Positions 13,485 through 22,949 of a stretch of 64,000 bases of DNA are shown piece by piece (the stretch's first letter is position 1; each line of letters opens with the position of its first letter). Source of the stretch: Schistocephalus solidus (lineage: Eukaryota; Platyhelminthes; Cestoda; Diphyllobothriidea; Diphyllobothriidae); NCBI GenBank assembly GCA_017591395.1, contig WEDG01001338.1, positions 124,001 to 188,000 of the forward strand, in the 5' to 3' direction. A program made the translations under genes and the position numbers. Under the pieces are notes generated by a model that was given only the letters and a program-made list of their open reading frames with translations, was not told the DNA's origin and made no database searches.

Positions 13485-14235
13485 TCCAAAGCACACAGAA
13501 CTGCCGGGTTTATCGTCCGAAATTTTAAAACTATTGATATTAGACTCTGCCTTTATAAAATGTACGTTAGACCTGGCCTGGAATACTGCTCGTTTCTATT
13601 AAGCTTTCTGCGCGCTATCGAACGGAAGAAAATTAAAACAGTCCAGCACTTCTTCACGAAAAGAATTTTATCGTTGGAGCACCGTAATCTGTCGTATCAA
13701 GAACACTGTGGGCTTGTAAACATTGATCCCTTATGGTTTTGCCGAGTGCAGAAGGGACTCTTTTGGCTGTTTAAGCTTTTGAATAGTCCTACATTTAATC
13801 CCCTTACCACTGTGAGGCAGTTTGACCATCCTAGGCGCAGCAGTCATCGCAATATCTTTTTATTTCTTCCAATAGCTCGCACAGTTAAGTATCGACGGTT
13901 CTTTTCGGTAAACGCCATGGCCATGTGGAATAAACTTCCCCATAATATAAAAATCCAGCGGAGTTATTCTTTATTTAAGATCACTATTACTAGTTTTTTG
14001 CATTCAGAACAGTTTCCAAGAATTCTGGGCACGGTAGAATCTGTTTTCCTGTCCAATGGAGTGCGCGGCATCTGAACCCGATCCCAGGTGTTACCTTAAG
14101 GGATACGACACCGTTTCTGCAGCCTGCACCCACTGACTTCTTCGGCAGACAGTGAGCAACCGTACACGGATGCTTTCTTGCCTGGGTTCCTAGCCCGGTT
14201 CCTAGCAAAGACAGAGAGACTGCATACAGACTGCA

Positions 14236-14274
<39 letters not shown>

Positions 14275-14276
14275 TT
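13485..14276 (+). mobile_element. CR1-type LINE, 3' fragment ending in (ATT)n
   Basis: The open frame 13,560-14,075 encodes the region after the RT domain of a CR1-like LINE. It has YVRPGLEYCS, then a basic segment, then RRFFSVNAMAMWNKLP, which is the usual end-of-ORF2 motif of CR1 elements. In-frame sequence extends upstream to about 13,490. A short 3' UTR ends in a microsatellite of about 13 ATT units (14,236-14,275), as expected for the 3' end of such an element. The 5' end is truncated. A related but more decayed 3' scrap lies at 22,320-22,520. Confidence 0.8.
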
Positions 14277-15039
14277 TATGAACTTTTAGGGCCAAGAGCA
14301 GTCTGTAAGTTATGGATCGTCGAGTGTGCTCATTTGGCAGAGGTATAAGTAACGGGTGGCGCTTGATCTAGATCTTCTTCCTGTGTAGTCCAGCTGAATT
14401 GGGACCTTTTCAACGTATGAAAAGATTTCCGACTCGAAAAATACAGAGTCAGTTCGAAACCTGCAATGATTCCCACGGCATGTTGAAGCACTTCTGTAAA
14501 ACGAAGCCCAGGCAACAATCCTGCTAGAAAGAAGAATGTTCTGACGATTTTGCACAAAGAAGTGTTGTTTCAGCCCGACTACGAACAAAAAAATGGCTGA
14601 AAGTGAGGGAACTGAGGATCAAGTTGAGGGCTATTATGGGCAAGCTACAGAAAGGATTACAGGTCAAGGAAAATCAAGTACCGCTGAAAAATGACTCATT
14701 TCGGTGAATAAAAGCTGTTATAATGAAGGCTGGACCACCACAAGGAGATGATAACTGAGGGTTATCTCCACAAATGCATACTGTTCAACAAACTCGATAA
14801 ACTTGGCCACGAAAACGATAAAACTGATGGCGTCATCATGGATTTCGCAGAAATGTGATGTTCTTCAGATGTTTTTCGATCTGAACTATCAGTCAAGTGA
14901 TAGAATAACTTCTGAAGAGGTAGACCAGGTAAAGAATAAGTCATATATTATCACATTTGACAGTTAGTTAACATCTTTAAATAGCTAACTTCTGTGATGT
15001 AGATGTTCGTATCTTTCTTGGCAGACGTAAAGTCAGCAT
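14277..15039. other. No gene recognised
   Basis: This lies between the CR1 (ATT)n tail and the 5' UTR of a zinc-finger LINE. Short frames on the minus strand (14,310-14,588 and 14,762-14,944) have no recognisable domain. Confidence 0.3.
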
Positions 15040-15985
15040 TTATCATGCAGTTATAGTGTGCTATAGGGGGTAGGGAGTAATAGTGAGAGGTAGCACCACA
15101 CAAATAGCATTTGATCGCTCCATTTGCCTCGTACAGGTGGTGAATGCTCATGTGGCCGCCTCTTACTCGTACCAAACTCTCACAGATGACTCCTCGAAGC
15201 TGGGTTTTTCCCAGCGGCCATAACCCGGGCAACCGTCCTGACTGACGGACCAAACCAGGTGAGGGACTCCGGTGCTGTGTGTGGCTCCACACCCGGTATG
15301 TCTGACTCCCGAACTTCTCACCTCCCCCCTCTCAAAAAGTCCTACGGTGGGGGCGGCAGCAACCCCGCAGGCGGCCAAGGCTAAATTGGGTCATTCTCCC
15401 ACTAAAACAAAACCGTGACCCATAGTGGATTTCGGCAGCCGTCTGGGATGTCCGAGCAGCCCTATTTAGGGACAGCACTGCTTGCCTCCGCACGGAGAGA
15501 GGGGCTAGAAAATGTGCCCTAAGATATGCTGGTTATCACGTCTTCTGCAGCCGGCTGCGGCTCGCAGATCGCAAAATACGTGGTCATAAAACTCAAACAA
15601 ACAACAATACCCCCCGTCCCCATCCCCCTCGCCATTCCCTCCAGGCTGCTCGGGTGAGTCCACTCACACTAGCAGCCTGGAATGTTCGTTCCCTTTTAGA
15701 CAATCCTAGAGGCAACCGGCCGGAACGGAGGACGGCGCTAGTCGCTCATGGGGTGCTCACCCAGGAGCGGCTCCGGCCGCGCCAGCCACCTGCGCGCTCT
15801 CCCATCTCTGGTCTTCTTGACTCTGTCTTGACAGCGGGCTCATTTGGGGGGGAGGAGAGAGTGCGGTAGCTGCAGCGCAAGGCTACTATCACTTAAAACT
15901 AATTCACGTGCAATTCACCGTCCCTGAACCACCTGGTGTGGAGCATACGGTGGACCTCGTTGAAATCGACGGTCAAACTGTCACA
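15040..15985 (+). mobile_element. Internally deleted zinc-finger LINE: 5' UTR, N-terminus of endonuclease, then 3' tail end
   Basis: Positions 15,040-15,650 match the 5' UTR of the nearly intact copy (38,700-39,300). The ORF then starts with [19 protein letters not shown] (15,672-15,728) and breaks off at about 15,755. It is joined directly to the last ~230 nt of the family's 3' tail (CGGCTCCGGCCGCGCCAGCC near 15,767, ending near 15,985). About 4 kb of endonuclease, RT and finger sequence is missing. At 15,345-15,400 and beyond, the G+C-rich leader is well preserved. This is a short composite of both ends of the element. Confidence 0.8.
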
Positions 15986-16640
15986 TTACAGTTTTATAAG
16001 CCGAATTTCTGCATGGCTTTCCACAGTCCGTCGCGATTCACCGTGTCAAAGGCTATCGTTAGATCCACGAAGTTCGCGTATAAGTGAGTTCGTTTCTCCT
16101 GGCACTTCTCTTGCAGCTGGCGAGCAGAGAAAATCATGCCGGTAGTCAAGCGGTGTTATGGGAAGCCACGTTGGCTTTCCAAGAGCAGTCCCTGCTCTAG
16201 GTGACCGTTCAGACGATTGAAAAGGATACGGCCGAAGATCTTCCCGGCGATGTTGAGCAACGAGATGCCTCTGTGATTATCACAGAGTTGCCGCTTCCCC
16301 TTCCGTTCGTAGAGATGGACGATGGTCGCGTCTATGAAATCCTGAGGAACTTGTCCTTGGCGCCACATCTCCTAGAAGAGGGTTGTGAGTTCTACCATCA
16401 GCCGGGGCCCACCGTGCTTGTAGACTTCCGGTGGGATCGCATCGGATCCCGGTGCTTTACCGCTGGAAATCTGCTGCACGGCCCGGACGGTTTCTGGTTG
16501 GGGAGGGCGGCAGATCCAGGTCATTGTTCGTGCTCAATCGAGGGAGCCGGTCAATGGCAGCATCGGAGATGGCTGATGAGCAATTAAGGACACTTCTAAA
16601 GTGCTCGACCAGCTCTTCAGGATTTTCGATTTCTCTGTCA
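15986..16640 (-). mobile_element. Zinc-finger LINE, RT fragment (minus strand)
   Basis: Read on the minus strand, this encodes RT finger and palm sequence of the same LINE family: [28 protein letters not shown], then LLESQRGF and FVDLTIAFDTVN-type motif A sequence near 16,050. It starts at the KILKSW segment near 16,630 and ends before the YADD-type motif. Frame changes make it non-functional. It abuts the tail of the deleted copy on the left and the 3' end of a PLE on the right. Confidence 0.8.
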
Positions 16641-16743
16641 GCAGTTTATCTATATTGAATAACGGAGGTGGTTTGCATCCCGAGATAGTATAATGAAAAG
16701 AAAAATGCATTTCAGGAAATGGAGTTTTACTCGTAAATTTTTT

Positions 16744-16774
16744 TTTCAAGTTGGTGACACCAACCCGTCGTCAG
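16744..16774 (-). ncRNA. Hammerhead-ribozyme-like motif in PLE 3' UTR
   Basis: On the minus strand CTGACGAC is followed by a short hairpin (GGTTGG pairing with CCAACT, loop of about 5 nt) and then GAAA. The whole unit is 31 nt. The core order (CUGANGA, stem II, GAAA) is that of a hammerhead, which is known from PLE ends. Stems I and III were not modelled. Confidence 0.5.
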
Positions 16775-17583
16775 ACGAAATGAACAGAGGAGAAAGTGAA
16801 GTGGCGCGAAAGGACAGATGGTGACAAACAAACAGCTGGTGTGAGTGGGTGGTGGGTGGACCAATAATCGGGGCATGTTTTGGGACGGGGGAGGTGAGGA
16901 GAGAACAATTACATTGGCTTGTTTGGGAGGGGAGGTGGGCGGCGAGTAACTACGGCCGGCTAGATTATCGATCATGGTTCCGGGTTGGATTTAGGGGTCA
17001 CTGCGTCGATTGAAGGTGTCGGAATGTTTAATTGCGGTTCACCATGTGTGAGGTGGGGTTGGCGACAATTGAGATTAAAAGCCGCTAGGATTAGCAGTCG
17101 TTGCTAGGGGGTGGGCACTCGTTAGTAAAACGTGCACGTAATCCTTCGTAATGAGCATCTAGGTCAACGTAGCGGTTAATGCTAGCTGTGCTAGAGTGCC
17201 AAGCTTCGAGGAATTCTCGAGCTTGTTTGGTGTTGGCCATGGCGATCACGTCGGTACCGTCCCAATTGAAGCGATGGTCGCATTCAAGGGAGTGCACAAA
17301 CACGAGTGATAAGGGGTCACGTCGGCGAATGGCTAGCTTATGTTCGCTGATGCGAGTCCCAAGACATCGGCCTGTATGGCCAATGTAAACAGAAGGGCAG
17401 TTGGCGAACGGTATGCGGTAAATGAAATTGCTTAATTGTCCTTTTGGTAGGGGGTCCTTTACTCTGCATAGGGTTGCGCGTATGGAGGACGCAGGCTTGT
17501 GGGCGACAGAGATGCCAGAGGGGCTTAATTGTCGAGAGATTGTTTCGGAAACACCTTGCATGTAAGGTAAGGAATAAAATTTC

Positions 17584-17603
17584 CGTGGCACTATATCTCC
17601 ATT
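17584..17603. repeat. (TA)n microsatellite at PLE/SINE junction
   Basis: This is a short TA tract exactly between the inverted SINE (right) and the PLE fragment (left). Confidence 0.9.
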
Positions 17604-17900
17604 ATATATATATATATATGGAATGGAACCGACAAAGACAAGGGAGACCGGAATGGCCATTTCTGGCTTATTAGCCGTCATCAGCCAGTCATACCCAATC
17701 CCAAGTGTGGCAAAACCCGGGATTCGAACCCGCGACCTTTGGTATTTGAGTCGAACGCTCTACCATTGAGCCACGGGCTCGTTGTTTTTGTCGGTTGTAA
17801 TCGGGAATATGATGATAGTGTGGGGCTCACCGATCTGCTTAAGGAACATGTATGTTCCGTTGTGCCCAGGAGCTCAGACTAGAGCCCTCGCAGGCGGTCG
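17604..17900 (-). repeat. tRNA-derived SINE, inverted copy
   Basis: Minus-strand copy of the ~297-nt SINE unit. The tRNA-like part (17,699-17,783) has an A-box-like TGGCTCAATGGTAGAGCG and a B-box GGTTCGAATCC. The conserved body (AAATGGCCATTCCGGTCTCC) lies at 17,640-17,690 and the head at 17,815-17,900. It is back-to-back with the plus-strand array that begins at 17,901. Confidence 0.85.
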
Positions 17901-18916
17901 CATTCCATCATATGCTACACGTCGCTATGCGACCGCCTTCGAGGGCTCTAGTCTGAGCTCCAGGGCACAACGGAACATACATCTTCCTTAAGCAGATCGG
18001 TGCGCCCCACACTATCATCATATTCCCGATCACAACCGACAAAAACAACGAGCCCGTGGCTCAATGGTAGAGCGTTCGACTCAAACAAAGGTCGCGGGTT
18101 CGAATCCCCAGGTGTGCCACACTTGGGATTGGGTATGACTGGCTGATGACGGCTAATAAGCCAGAAATGGCCATTCGGTCTCCTGCTTTGTCGGTTCCAT
18201 TCCATCATATGCTGCACGTCGCTATGCGACCGCCTGCGAGGGCTCTAGTCTGAGCTCCAGGGCACAACGGAACATACATGTTCCTTAAGCAGATCGGTGA
18301 GCCCCACACTATCATCATATTCCCGATCAAAACCGACAAAAACAACGAGCCCGTTGCTCAATGGTAGAGCGTTCGACTCAAATACCAAAAGGTCGCGGGT
18401 TCGAATCCCAGGTGTGCCACACTTGGGATTGGGTATGACTGGCTGATGACGGCTAATAAGCCAGAAATGGCCATTCCGGTCTCCCTTGTCTTTGTCGGTT
18501 CCATTCCATCATATGCTACACGTCGCTATGCGACCGCCTGCGAGGGCTCTAGTCTGAGCTCCAGGGCACAACGGAACATACATGTTCCTTAAGCAGATCG
18601 GTGAGCCCCACACTATCATCATATTCCCGATCACAACCGACAAAAACAACGAGCCCGTGGCTCAATGGTAGAAACGTTCGACTCAAATACCAAAGGTCGC
18701 GGGTTCGAATCCCAGGTGTGCCACACTTGGGATTGGGTATGACTGGCTGATGACGGCTAATAAGCCAGAAATGGCCATTCCGGTCTCCCTTGTCTTTGTC
18801 GGTTCCATTCCATCATATGCTACGTCGCTATGCGACCGCCTGCGAGGGCTCTAGTCTGAGCTCCAGGGCACAACGGAACATACATGTTCCTTAAGCAGAT
18901 CGGTGAGCCCCACACT

Positions 18917-18917
<1 letters not shown>
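17901..18917 (+). repeat. Tandem array of tRNA-derived SINE units (three full units plus a fourth head)
   Basis: Each unit has a head (CGTCGCTATGCGACCGCC ... ACATGTTCCTTAAGCAGATCGG), a tRNA-like part with A box and B box, and a body (TGGCTGATGACGGCTAATAAG ... TTTGTCGGTTCC). The conserved GAGCCCG start falls at 18,050, 18,347 and 18,651, giving periods of 297 and 304 nt. The units are very similar to one another. The fourth head (18,811-18,917) ends in the (TA)n tract that precedes the Penelope-like element. No acceptor stem can be formed around the tRNA-like parts, so they are pol III promoter modules and not tRNA genes. Confidence 0.9.

Positions 18918-18979
<62 letters not shown>
18918..18979. 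repeat. (TA)n microsatellite, left flank of PLE
   Basis: About 60 nt of uninterrupted TA between the last SINE head and the left end of the Penelope-like element. Confidence 0.95.
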
Positions 18980-18982
<3 letters not shown>

Positions 18983-19311
18983 GAAGCAAAGACGTTCTTT
19001 GGGAAACAATAGGTAACTTTATTATGTAAATTTTCGACGCTGGCACCCCAGATCGTCGTCAGACTTGTGGTAAGTGTGCAAAAACAGTTCAAATTTAACA
19101 CGTGCCGGAAAAATCGATATTGCTTTGTCATTCCTGCCAATTGTTGTCATTGTGGGGGTATTTACCTTTGGATTGGCTCTCGTTTCTTCCCGCTTTCTTT
19201 CAGGTAGTCGTACACATGGTCCAATTCGATGTGTCGGTTGATGCATGAGTCATCTGAGAAAACGGCCTCTAAAAATTCTCGGCCTTTCTTAGATGGACAG
19301 GAGGCAACAAC
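18980..19311 (-). repeat. Left arm of PLE inverted repeat (copy of the 3' end)
   Basis: Reverse complement of 21,502-21,835 with very few differences. It contains the 3' UTR and the last codons of the GIY-YIG ORF in reverse. The apparent start codon of the frame at 19,293 lies inside this arm, so it is probably not the native start. Confidence 0.9.
19032..19062 (-). ncRNA. Hammerhead-like motif in left PLE arm
   Basis: Inverted copy of the motif at 21,750-21,780: CTGACGAC, hairpin with CTGG/CCAG stem, GAAA, 31 nt in all. Confidence 0.5.
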
Positions 19312-21562
19312 GCGAAGTTTTGCTACAAGCTAGACGATGGGAAAAGTGTGCAATACGCGAAAATCTTACGCGAGAACAGTTATCGTCCTTACATCGATGC
19401 CGAAATATGAAAATTTTGCCCAAGTCTATCCAAATTAAACCTGCCATAAGAACTACCCAAGGATATCAGATTGCAAATCGTTACGGACAAAGCATGCTCG
19501 GCGCGTTCATTTCAAATGCTCACTACAGACTACAGAAATTCAAAACTTCTAAAGAGCATTATATTCAGTTTTGTCAAGATAAACTTCCTCGACACTTATT
19601 TTAATCTCTAAATGAGACGATTACCTGTGTTGCTGACAATGAACGGCAGAAGAAGAGAGAGGCTTTGGACAAGAAATGGATGGCTATTTCCCACAGATTT
19701 TACACAAACCAAAATCAAACAACAAATGTTGTAAACTTGTCATCCAGAAGCCTCACAATAACCGAAGAACGAATACTTTCTAAAGGAATGAAATACAATC
19801 TTTCTGATTCAAAATACCTAGATTTCCTTGCGAATTTGGAGTCTATCATTTCAGCAGAATCTTTTACAGACGAGGAACGTTTCACAATACGGAATAGCAC
19901 TGTACATGCCTTAAGGAACCGAAATCCTTTTTCAACCCTATCACATGAAGAGAAGAAGGCATTAAAAACTTTAAAAACCGATAAAAACATCGTCATCCTA
20001 CCTGCGGACAAAGGAGGTTCAACAGCCATTTTGAACAAGGTGGACTACGATGAGAAGATGCTGTCGTTGTTACAAGATAGTTCAACCTATAAACCTCTTA
20101 ACGCGGATCCTACAAAAACGCAAAATTCACTTATTGAAAAGGGTTTAAAGCGTTTTACAGAGAAGAAGCAAATATCAGAAGATATTGCCAAGTTCCTAAG
20201 ACAAACTGAACCGACCATAGCTAAAATCTACGGATTACCTAAGGTTCACAAAGCCGAAGTACCATTACGACCGATAGTATCATTGATTGGTGCACCCAAT
20301 TATAAAATTTCGAAGTGGCTATTCCACAAGTTACATCCATTGACAAGGGATTGTGAAACTTCTATCGAAAACTCTGTAGAATTTCTGAACAAATTGCGAG
20401 GACTCCAGATTGCAGAAGATGAAATAATGGTATCTTTCGATGTTGTCTCTCTTTTCACATCCATACCAATAGATTTGGCAAGGCAATACACAGAAGAATT
20501 ACTGCAGTCTTATGACATGGATGTTTCTGTATCTGCCTTACTGGAACTCTTGGATCTATGTCTGGAAACGAATTTTTCCTTCTCACAAGGATACTACAAA
20601 CAGCTAAAGGGAGCCCCTATGGGTTCACCCATCTCCGGCTTCTTGGCTGAAGTAACTATGCAAAAATTAGAAGCTACAGCCTTACCACTAGTTAACCCCA
20701 AATTATGGGTTCGCTACGTGGATGACACGTTTGTTATCGTTAAAAAGGATCAACTAGAAAGGCTGCATAGCATTATAAACTCAACGGTACCAGGTATCAC
20801 CTTCACGCTCGAAAGAAATTGACAGTAAACTCCCGTTTCTTGACGTTCTCGTACAGCGAAAGACTGACGGGACATTTCAAACATCGGTTTACCGCAAAGG
20901 AAGCTTATGCGGAAATTATCCTGCATTACCAGAGCAACCACCCTATTGCTCACAAGCGGAGTACTGTTAACAGCCTACTCAATCGAGCTAAAACGCACTG
21001 TTCTGATAATGAACTCTACCAAAACGAACTCAGTTATTTATTCAAACTATTTTTGCAGAAATGGTTTCCAAGAGAATTTATACGTCGATGCATGAGACGA
21101 CAGAAGTTAAAAGAAAAAAGAAAAGACAAGGAACTAGATTGTTCCGGTCAAGCGCCCCAATCAAAGAACTGGCGAACACTTCCGCACATCAAGAACGTGT
21201 CCGAACTCGTTGAAAGGCACCTGCGGAAACATCAAATCCAAGTGGCGCACAAACCAACGACTACACTACGAAACCAGCTTGTACACCCTAAGGATAGGGT
21301 TGGCTATTTAGATAAAAAAGAAGTCGTTTACAAGATACCATGTAACAGCTGCAATGCGGTGTACTGTGGTCAGACAGGAAAATCAGCCTCCACGCGCATA
21401 CACGAACATCAATTGGCAGTAAGGAGGCGAGACCACTTGTCTCAAGTTGCCATGCACACGCTAGAAACAGGACACAAATTTGCCTGGGACAAAACCCACA
21501 TTGTTGCCTCCTGTCCATCTAAGAAAGGCCGAGAATTTTTAGAGGCCGTTTTTCTCGAATGA
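19312..21562 (+). pseudogene. PLE reverse transcriptase with GIY-YIG endonuclease (one stop, two frameshifts)
   Basis: N-terminal part (to 19,601) and RT part (19,605-20,814) are in the same frame, split only by a TAA at 19,602-19,604. The RT shows PLE hallmarks: ILPADKGGSTAI near 20,000, YGLPKVHKAEVPLRPI near 20,230, SFDVVSLFTSIP near 20,435, GAPMGSPISG near 20,610 and the catalytic YVDDTFVI near 20,716. The frame shifts near 20,815 and again near 20,900. The last part (to 21,562) carries a basic linker and the GIY-YIG-type nuclease: YKIPCNSCNAVYCGQTGK, TRIHEHQLAVRRRD and EFLEAVFLE with the metal-binding Glu. It would act in the nucleus, nicking target DNA and copying the element's RNA. The few lesions point to a fairly recent insertion. 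Confidence 0.9.
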
Positions 21563-21835
21563 CTCATGCATCAACCGACACATCGAATTGGACCATGTGT
21601 ACGACTACCTGAAAGAAAGCGGGAAGAAACGAGAGCCAATCCAAGTGTAAATACCCCCATAATGACAACAATTGGCAGGAATGACAAAACAATATCGATT
21701 TTTCCGGCACGTATTAAATTTGAACTGTTTTTGCACACTTACCACAAGTCTGACGACGATCTGGGGTGCCAGCGTCGAAAAATTTACATAATAAAGTTAC
21801 CTATTGTTTCCCCAAAAGAACGTCTTTTGCTTCTA
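21502..21835 (+). repeat. Right arm of PLE inverted repeat (3' end of element)
   Basis: Partner of 18,980-19,311. It holds the last ORF codons, the 3' UTR and the hammerhead-like motif at 21,750-21,780. Confidence 0.9.
21750..21780 (+). ncRNA. Hammerhead-like motif in PLE 3' UTR
   Basis: CTGACGAC, then a hairpin (CTGG/CCAG plus outer GA/TC pairs and one bulged base), then GAAA; 31 nt. Same layout as four other sites in this window. Confidence 0.5.
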
Positions 21836-21860
21836 ATTATATTTCTTGGGATGCCTATTT

Positions 21861-21865
<5 letters not shown>

Positions 21866-21907
<42 letters not shown>
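21866..21907. repeat. (TA)n microsatellite, right flank of PLE
   Basis: About 40 nt of TA repeats directly after the PLE 3' end. Confidence 0.95.
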
Positions 21908-21911
<4 letters not shown>

Positions 21912-22949
21912 CTCATCCGGAGCCAGCTTTTCGGAATACACAGACATGAAAAAAAATCTATAAGATATTTGCCTTATTGTAGTGACCTGTCATCTTATTT
22001 CCCTGGAACAAGAATGCGATCTCGGTTGCGTTTGTTCTAGTCACATAACTAAAGAAATGTTTTTTCCAGATTTCCTGATATCCTCTCGACTATTTTTAAC
22101 TCCAATGCTATTCATTCCTGCCTCAACCGATTATAGCATATATTTCATTGTTTTTAAAAACCTGAGGAATGCTCTAGTTCTTAAAATGTGGCTTATTTTT
22201 CAGACTCCTTTTTATCCGCAAGCCACCCACGGGAAACGCACGCTCTCATCCTAAGTTGGCAAGATCTCTCTACCAAACACAGAATTACTGTTTGAGCTGT
22301 TAGACTGTCGTACTTTTAATTCCTTTACTACTTTTAAGCACCTTGACCACTCTTGGCACAACAGTCGCCGTGGCGTCTGCCACACACAGATAGATATCGT
22401 CAGTTATTTTCTGTAAATGCAGTTACAATAAGTCACCCGGTGACTTTAAGCGAACTATCAACCGTTTTTCTGCATTCAGAACAACTTCAGCAATTTTTCG
22501 GTGTCGAATCCACTGAAGTTTACTCTTCCGTGGTGATGAATTTCGTGGTCTCTGATCCCTCTCAGCTTGAGGGAAATGTTGCTGAACCTGCAGTTGGCGA
22601 TGCAAAGCATAAATTCTTCACCTGACAACGAAACATTACTCACCCATGCATCAGTCTGTTGCAGAATTCCAGTTCCATGAAAAGAAATTGAGGCGCAGAC
22701 AAACATATTTTGCTCGCCAGAACTGGCTTGCATTCTTGCTGACACTTCGAAAAGTTTGGCTGGCGCTCCATTTTCAAAGCGTTTACTGCTAATATCGATC
22801 AGAGTTTTGAATGACTGACCGGACTTATCGTTCGCTACCTCGGCATTTGTGTGGACATTTGTGCAGCTTGACAGCCGCTCGTCGGGGGCAACTTCACATC
22901 ATTCGAGGGTTCTTGTAAGCTTGTGCCTCCTATTATTAGTAAGAACTAG
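21908..22949. other. Mostly unassigned; decayed CR1 3' scrap at 22,320-22,520
   Basis: The only recognisable sequence is YRQLFSVNAVT (near 22,395) and the following FLHSEQ-type segment, which parallel the C-terminus of the CR1 fragment at 13,890-14,020. The rest shows nothing I can name. Confidence 0.45.

Larger units (their letters stand above)
16641..17603 (-). mobile_element. Penelope-like element, 3' fragment with GIY-YIG endonuclease
   Basis: The minus-strand frame from about 17,600 to 17,091 encodes the end of a PLE protein: the Penelope-type GIY-YIG block (YRIPFANCPSVYIGHTG, then [14 protein letters not shown]), [10 protein letters not shown], and REFLEAWHS carrying the catalytic glutamate. 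The 3' UTR runs to about 16,641 and carries a hammerhead-like motif at 16,744-16,774. The RT domain is missing: at 17,584-17,603 the sequence passes into a (TA)n tract and an inverted SINE. The wording differs from the PLE at 19-21.8 kb, so it is a second family, also found at 34.3-35.0 kb. Confidence 0.85.
18980..21840 (+). mobile_element. Penelope-like element, nearly full length, with an inverted copy of its 3' end at the 5' side
   Basis: The element lies between two (TA)n tracts. Its left ~330 nt (18,980-19,311) is the reverse complement of its right end (21,502-21,835). The right end holds the end of the GIY-YIG region and the 3' UTR. The body encodes one RT/GIY-YIG protein in three broken pieces. 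Inverted or partial terminal repeats are a known PLE feature, thought to arise by template jumping during reverse transcription. Hammerhead-like motifs sit in both arms. I see no intact ORF, so the copy is probably immobile unless helped by another copy. Confidence 0.9.

Noticed and set aside
18050..18130. tRNA genes in the SINE array and at 34,025, 53,010 and 32,590
   Set aside because: A and B boxes are present but no acceptor stem pairs, and the sequence is embedded in a dispersed ~297-nt repeat.
17901..18917. CRISPR-like or satellite array
   Set aside because: Units are ~300 nt, related to dispersed SINEs, with no spacer structure.
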